Shown here in pieces: positions 59,701 through 64,000 of a stretch of DNA of 64,000 bases (its first letter is position 1; each line of letters opens with the position of its first letter). The position numbers and the translations under genes are program-made. The stretch is from Sphagnum compactum (taxonomy: Eukaryota > Bryophyta > Sphagnopsida > Sphagnales): assembly GCA_965153455.1 (NCBI GenBank), contig OZ234495.1, positions 682,001-746,000 on the forward strand, in the 5' to 3' direction. Under the pieces are notes generated by a model. It was not told the DNA's origin. It worked only from the letters and a program-made list of their open reading frames with translations, and searched no databases.

Positions 59701-60915
59701 AAATAATGACATGCATGATCAAAACAATATCAATATGACATGTTCATATCCAAAAAAATAATATGCATCGTCTAATGAAACTTCAATGTGTTTTCTTAAA
59801 TGATGAAAATTTACATATCAAGAAAATGTAAATGATAATCAAAATTATTTATGAATGTTTCATATCATATCCAAAACAATAAAGCCTGCACCATTTCATT
59901 ATGAAAATTCTAAAAAAATATCCACAACTTGTAATAAGTTGTCCCACCTTTTTTTTATGTCCATTTTTGTTGAAGTCTAGTAGTGGACCTTCATAAATCT
60001 TTAATGAAATTGCAATTGGCAATGCACATCATAGCAAAACCCTAGTTAAATTTTTTTCAATAGACAAGTCATAATTGATGTGTTTTTGCCATGAGCTTCA
60101 TGGTTCATGTTCCATACTAGACCATGTGATGGTTCAATGTTCACATTTGTGTCATGAGCTATTCATTGTTTAAGGAACAAGCCGTGTGATATGAAGTGGG
60201 ATTGTATAAATTGCTAAATAGTATGACGCGCTCCATCATGGTTTATTGTTAACGATGTCAAGTGTTTGCTACATAATACTAGTTTTTGTAGGTATTTGTT
60301 GTCAGAAGTGGAAATCCAATTTAGTGTGAATGAGGTTTCAAAAATTTTGAAGCTTTACACCAAGGAGTGTCTCGAGAGTCACATCTTTGGTGATTCTAAC
60401 TTGGAATTGTAGGAATCCAAGCTCAATGCACAAACACACAATGAAAACATAAAGTTTGACATAAACCACGTGTCACATTCATGACATGTCTTTGAAATCT
60501 CATCTTGGAGTTTGTATCTACGAGCGCATGAAAATGATGTTGAAAGGAAAGATTGTCCCAAAGAGAACATGATCGAATCCCATAGTATTATCATGACCAC
60601 TTTTGCAAGTGGCTAAACATCTTCCCCTCACCCCCTCCCCCAAAGTTCTCTAGATTCTCTAGGTTCCCCTAGAAAGGAAATAGCTATTCACTAATTTCTA
60701 TAGATGAGAAAAGAAGGAATGCTTTTAGATCAAGGGAGTTTAGTGAAGGAGATGCACACAAAGTAGCACCATCTAATGAAACATTTTCTTCTTTTCTTGG
60801 ATTATAGCTACCTCCACACTCCTCTTGAATCTTCATTATATATAACTCTTCAGATTCATAGGTCTTCAAAATGTAAACTGAGTTCAAAGATTGGTGCCAA
60901 ACACCCTAAAATCCT
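53741..60915. other. AT-rich intergenic DNA with scattered repeats
   Basis: No supported gene in about 7 kb. AAACCAAG-TTG-AGGTTCT words recur at 54788, 54903 and 54955, and in inverted orientation near 58590, so both sites belong to a dispersed family; their reading frames (85-108 codons) therefore share a KRTxNLG motif. A direct duplication of TTGGTGAT-CATTTT...AAAGTTG lies at 58753 and 58862. Confidence 0.45.
57301..57355 (+). repeat. Dispersed TAGCCAAATTTGGCTA repeat, copy 6 (diverged)
   Basis: TGTGGCTAAGTCTCC, then GGATGATCACTAACA, then GTGGCAACATCGCAAAA. The palindromic first half is lost but the rest keeps order and spacing. GCCATGTTTCTACACATTG upstream (about 57213) parallels the segment upstream of copy 5. 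Confidence 0.55.
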
Positions 60916-60949
60916 GCTCTAATTAAGGCCTCCAAACCTTAATTAGAGC
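60916..60949 (-). promoter_or_regulatory. Perfect 13-bp hairpin just downstream of the ligase stop codon
   Basis: GCTCTAATTAAGG and its exact complement CCTTAATTAGAGC are separated by an 8-base loop. It lies 30-63 bases after the ligase stop, inside the expected 3'UTR. Plants do not use such hairpins as terminators in general, so a role in RNA stability, 3' end choice, or mere insertion origin are all open. Confidence 0.7.
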
Positions 60950-60978
60950 TGCTAATTTGATGCATAAAGTGTGCATTT

Positions 60979-63900
60979 TTATGTGGAAGGTTGGACATTG
61001 TTCAGTATCTGGTCCTTAAGCAGCCGCCGCAAGATCTTTCCTGATGATGATTTTGGTATGGAGGACAGAAACTCCACTCGTCGCACTTGCTTGTATGTTG
61101 CCACCTTCAAGCATCAAACCAAAAGCCTAACAAGGTGTCATATTTCTACCCATTTGTTTAGTATCTATCCCCTTGCATTTTGTTTTTAACATATTTTTCC
61201 ATCTGGATGGATCAAAGGCTCAAGGGGTGAATCTCTCACTTTTTGTATCAACTTTGGTTTTTGGGTACCTTGGAAGCAATGAAGTGCATGATTTCTTGAG
61301 CTGAAAGAGGTGCATCAGTTTGTGTGAGAACCACACAGGCTGCTGGAATTTCACCTGCTTCTTCATCCGGAAGTCTGTTTTCCCAAGTTATCCTCTCCCC
61401 AAAGTGTTAATGCATTTTCCATGATGATGGGTGCAAGCAAGATGGGTTGCAAAACAAACTCCTAAGAAGCCTCAAGAACCTGCTGCTGCTGCTTCAAGTA
61501 GAAATTCACTGACCCAAAAGTCTCAAGCACTTGAGAGAAAAAAGTGATCAATTGACCTGTAGCATTTTACTCAACCCAAACCCAAAGAAAAACTGATCAT
61601 GATCTCTATTCGGTTCAAGCAATAGAAGTGGAGAGAGTGAAGAGAAATACTGACGGCACAACTGCAGCATCAGCTATTAAAGGATGTGTAATAAGCAATG
61701 CCTCTAGCTCAGCTGGTGGCACCTGCACCAGAAAACCACAACAAAACAAAGCATATGATACTGAGCAGCAGACTTAGTCTACTTATTCATGCAATCCCAG
61801 CTCTTGACTGCAATAGCAAGTTCAGCCAGAGGCAAAATCATACTAGCCCAGGAGCTGTCTCTGAGGTTATCACAATTTGAAGTACTTTAGGACCATCAAT
61901 GTAATAATTGTGATATCAATTGCTTAAGCCTTACACTACTTATTAGTCTCCTTGTAATAGCATTTCCAGCCAAACCCATCATCAGACCTCCAAAGTCACT
62001 GTACTGAAATCAGACATCCACTGTATTATTTTGAGGCCTTTTTCTTCCCTAAACTCTAAACCCTAATCCTCAGATCCAGTTTATCAATTCCTTAAGCCCT
62101 TACGCTTCTTATTAGTCTCCTTATAAAGCGTTTCCAGCAAACTCATTATCAGACCTAGTGCAAAGAATTGCTGTATTGAAATCAGACATCCACATGATAT
62201 TTTGACACCTTCTTCTTCACAAAACCCTCAACCTTCGATCCAGTTTGTCAAAGCAGAGTAAAGCAGAGTAGAAGCAATATAGGCCTGGAAGCAAGCTATA
62301 TATAAAGAACCTGAAAGCCTTTGTACTTGATGAGCTCCTTCACCCTATCCACAACAAAAATATCACCATCATCATCAATGTAGCCAACATCGCCTGTGTG
62401 TAGCCATCCCTCCTTGTCTATCGTTGCTTCTGTTGCTTGCAAGTTCTTGTAATATCCTGTTTTTACGTCATCAGTCCCAACACACCCAACAACCAAAAAA
62501 ACTCATATGATGCACAATTCCTCTCATGTCATTAGAGAATCAAAAACTGCACCACAAACAATGGTGCTAATTGCATATAGATATGGCACTAAATTCCATA
62601 CACATAACATTGATTAGTACAAAGCTTACATTTATGATGCCAAATCTCTGATCTTTAGCTTGGATCAAATATTGTCACTCTCTGATGCTCTCTGATCTTA
62701 GTTCTTCATTCTAAATTTTTCTGCATGTTCAATAGTAGGCTTTTACAAATTTTGAGTCATGTTTTTCTTGGTTAGCAGCAGCATCAGAAACTTTCAGCAG
62801 AATTGAAAATTCACTACCGCCTTTCTTCATGGATGGGAGTTGCAAAAGAAGAAGAAGAAGAGGAAGAAGAAGAAGAGGATTTCTGACCTTTCATGGTAGG
62901 GGTACCACGACAACAAAGTTCACCGACTGTATTAGCACGCAAAGATGAGCCTGTGTCAGTGTCGACAAACTTGAGATGTGTGCCAGGAAGTATGAACCCC
63001 ACAGAACCTGGCTTTGCATGTACTCGTGTGTGTCCAGGCCCACAGTGTGATAGTGTCACACAACTGTGCTCTGTCAAACCATATGCCTGCACCACCACCA
63101 CCACCACAATTCATTCATGTTTGTTACAAAGAATTTGTGATTCCAAGCTCAACATTCTAAGACCCTTGATTCAAAGCTCACCAGTCTAAGACCCTTTGAT
63201 TTGAAGCTCAAGATTCTCAGACTTTGATTTCCAGCTCAACATGTCTAAGAGTTTGTTGTGGAGCTCAACAACAGAGGAACCCCTAATCATTTCCTTGCAA
63301 CATTTCTTGCTCCTGAATCTCAGGAAGACTTCATGGAAACTTGCTTGACAGATTGGTGGACAACAGCGATCATGGACTCTTGTCAAAAATATTTGTGAGA
63401 GAATTGCAGGGGGTGGGGGAGGGACAAGGATTTGATTGTGTACCCTTTGGACATCCACCCCTGGAAACTTGGCCTCAAAAGCCATCTGAAGATCAGTGCT
63501 GAGAGGTGCAGCAGCTGACAGCACCGCCTTCAGTCTCAATCTGCTAAGGTCGAATTCATCAACCACAGGGCTCTTGACAAGCTGCAGAATGATGGGAGGT
63601 ACTATAGGAGCAAATGTGATCCCGTACTTCAACAACACTTCCATGAATTCCCGCAAACTGAATCTGATCACACACAATGACACACGTAAACATGAATTCC
63701 TGCAAACGGAATCTGATGACACAAAGACACACACTGACACACCCAAAGAGACACACTCATCATCAGATTCTCACACAAGAGTCCTTTCTCTTCAGCCCTC
63801 CGTCACAATCATCCAGCAACAGTTTACAAGAAACAACCATTACAACATTCTGAAGGAAGAAGAAGAAGAACAACAACAACAAGAAACAAGAAGCAGAAGA

Positions 63901-64000
63901 GTATACACTTCTGTATACCTGGGCATGACAATGACTCTGCCCTTGAGACGCATGGTTGCGCACAGAATTCCAGAGATACCATAGATGTGGAAGAAGGGCA
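60979..64000 (-). CDS. 4-coumarate:CoA ligase-like acyl-CoA synthetase (ACOS5/4CLL1-like), 3' part of gene
   Basis: Adenylate-forming ligase that activates a carboxylic acid with ATP and CoA. Exons on minus: from beyond 64000 to 63919, 63663-63444, 63086-62888, 62456-62311, 61722-61655, 61374-61269 and 61104-60979, all GT-AG and phase-consistent. They encode the last ~315 of an expected ~550 residues. Visible in order are [11 protein letters not shown], the substrate-pocket region [31 protein letters not shown] (family box II, usually GEICIRG), [44 protein letters not shown] and the catalytic-lysine motif [11 protein letters not shown]. The P-loop is in the missing part. The C-terminus (NNVQPST) lacks a peroxisomal SKL signal, which argues against the OPCL1 branch. 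Similarity to remembered ACOS5 sequence suggests a fatty-acyl substrate for sporopollenin, but other 4CL-like members cannot be excluded. Confidence 0.92.
61911..62255. repeat. ~170-bp tandem duplication inside a ligase intron
   Basis: GCTTAAGCCTTACACTACTT at 61921 recurs as CCTTAAGCCCTTACGCTTCT at 62091. Both are followed by ATTAGTCTCCTT, TTTCCAGC, ATCAGACCT, TGAAATCAGACATCCAC, CCCTAA/CCCTCAA and GATCCAGTTT. Two diverged copies with small indels fill most of the intron between 62310 and 61723. Confidence 0.85.
62848..62878 (+). repeat. (GAA)n microsatellite in a ligase intron
   Basis: Pure GAA units interrupted by GAG. On the minus strand it gives the Ser run in an intronic frame shadow. 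It starts just 8 bases inside the intron from the donor at 62887. Confidence 0.9.
63138..63250 (+). repeat. ~30-bp minisatellite in a ligase intron
   Basis: Four diverged units of the type GATT..AAGCTCA..., each ending in a TCTAAGA-type word (TCTAAGACCC, TCTAAGACCC, TCTCAGACTT, TCTAAGAGTT). It lies entirely in the intron between exons ending 63444 and starting 63086. Confidence 0.8.
63661..63743 (-). repeat. 49-bp tandem duplication across a splice acceptor
   Basis: On minus, the true acceptor region reads GATCAG|ATTCAGTTTGCGGGAATTCATG (exon from 63663). A diverged copy 49 bases upstream reads CATCAG then ATTCCGTTTGCAGGAATTC (about 63716-63690). The duplication covers the intron end and the exon start. 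Use of the upstream copy would add 49 bases and shift the frame. Confidence 0.8.

Noticed and set aside
1-64000. tRNA, rRNA and CRISPR features
   Set aside because: No complete cloverleaf, no ribosomal RNA stretch and no regular repeat-spacer array was seen; tRNA-like boxes fit SINE remnants only.

Overview
This is nuclear DNA from a land plant. It holds two spliced plant genes with GT-AG introns of about 165-700 bp, one single-exon plant C2H2 zinc-finger gene, interstitial TTTAGGG-type motifs and decayed plant transposons. Intergenic DNA is very AT-rich, introns are short, and the zinc-finger gene is full of homopolymer runs. The hAT remnant also resembles what I know from seed-free plants, so a bryophyte (perhaps a moss) is my best guess. 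I cannot name the species.

Layout: 1-31 kb holds no gene I can support. It is an accumulation of repeats: a ~3.1 kb inverted-repeat element with an expanded TGGCTATT minisatellite (4.58-7.67 kb), a tRNA-like SINE head, a ~620 bp inverted-repeat element, a triplicated module followed by an Asn-rich triplet tract, a broken hAT transposase (12.6-14.6 kb), fold-backs, a 4 x 140 bp tandem array, and at least two dispersed repeat families. At 32.1-35.0 kb on + lies a complete intronless 980-residue C2H2 zinc-finger protein with four fingers and a DLN-type EAR repression motif. Its ~1 kb leader carries uORFs and GA/CA microsatellites. From 35 to 44 kb there is again no gene, but there is a 117-bp imperfect fold-back, a triplicated 66-77 bp repeat and long G/C homopolymers.

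At 51.3-44.0 kb on - lies an SGS3 gene. I rebuilt nine coding exons with consistent phases (977 residues) carrying zf-XS, XS and coiled-coil regions, plus a likely 5'UTR exon about 2 kb upstream. From 51 to 60.9 kb there are only repeats and AT-rich DNA. At 64.0-61.0 kb on - are the last seven exons of a 4-coumarate:CoA ligase-like acyl-CoA synthetase, closest by remembered motifs to the ACOS5 (sporopollenin) group. Its 5' part lies beyond the window.

The three genes are not an operon or an evident cluster: one is a likely transcriptional repressor, one a cofactor of RDR6-dependent secondary siRNA production, and one a fatty-acyl/phenylpropanoid CoA ligase. The most unusual observations are the minisatellite-loaded inverted-repeat element, a dispersed element with a TAGCCAAATTTGGCTA core, a tandem duplication across a splice acceptor in the ligase gene, and a perfect 13-bp hairpin just after the ligase stop codon.
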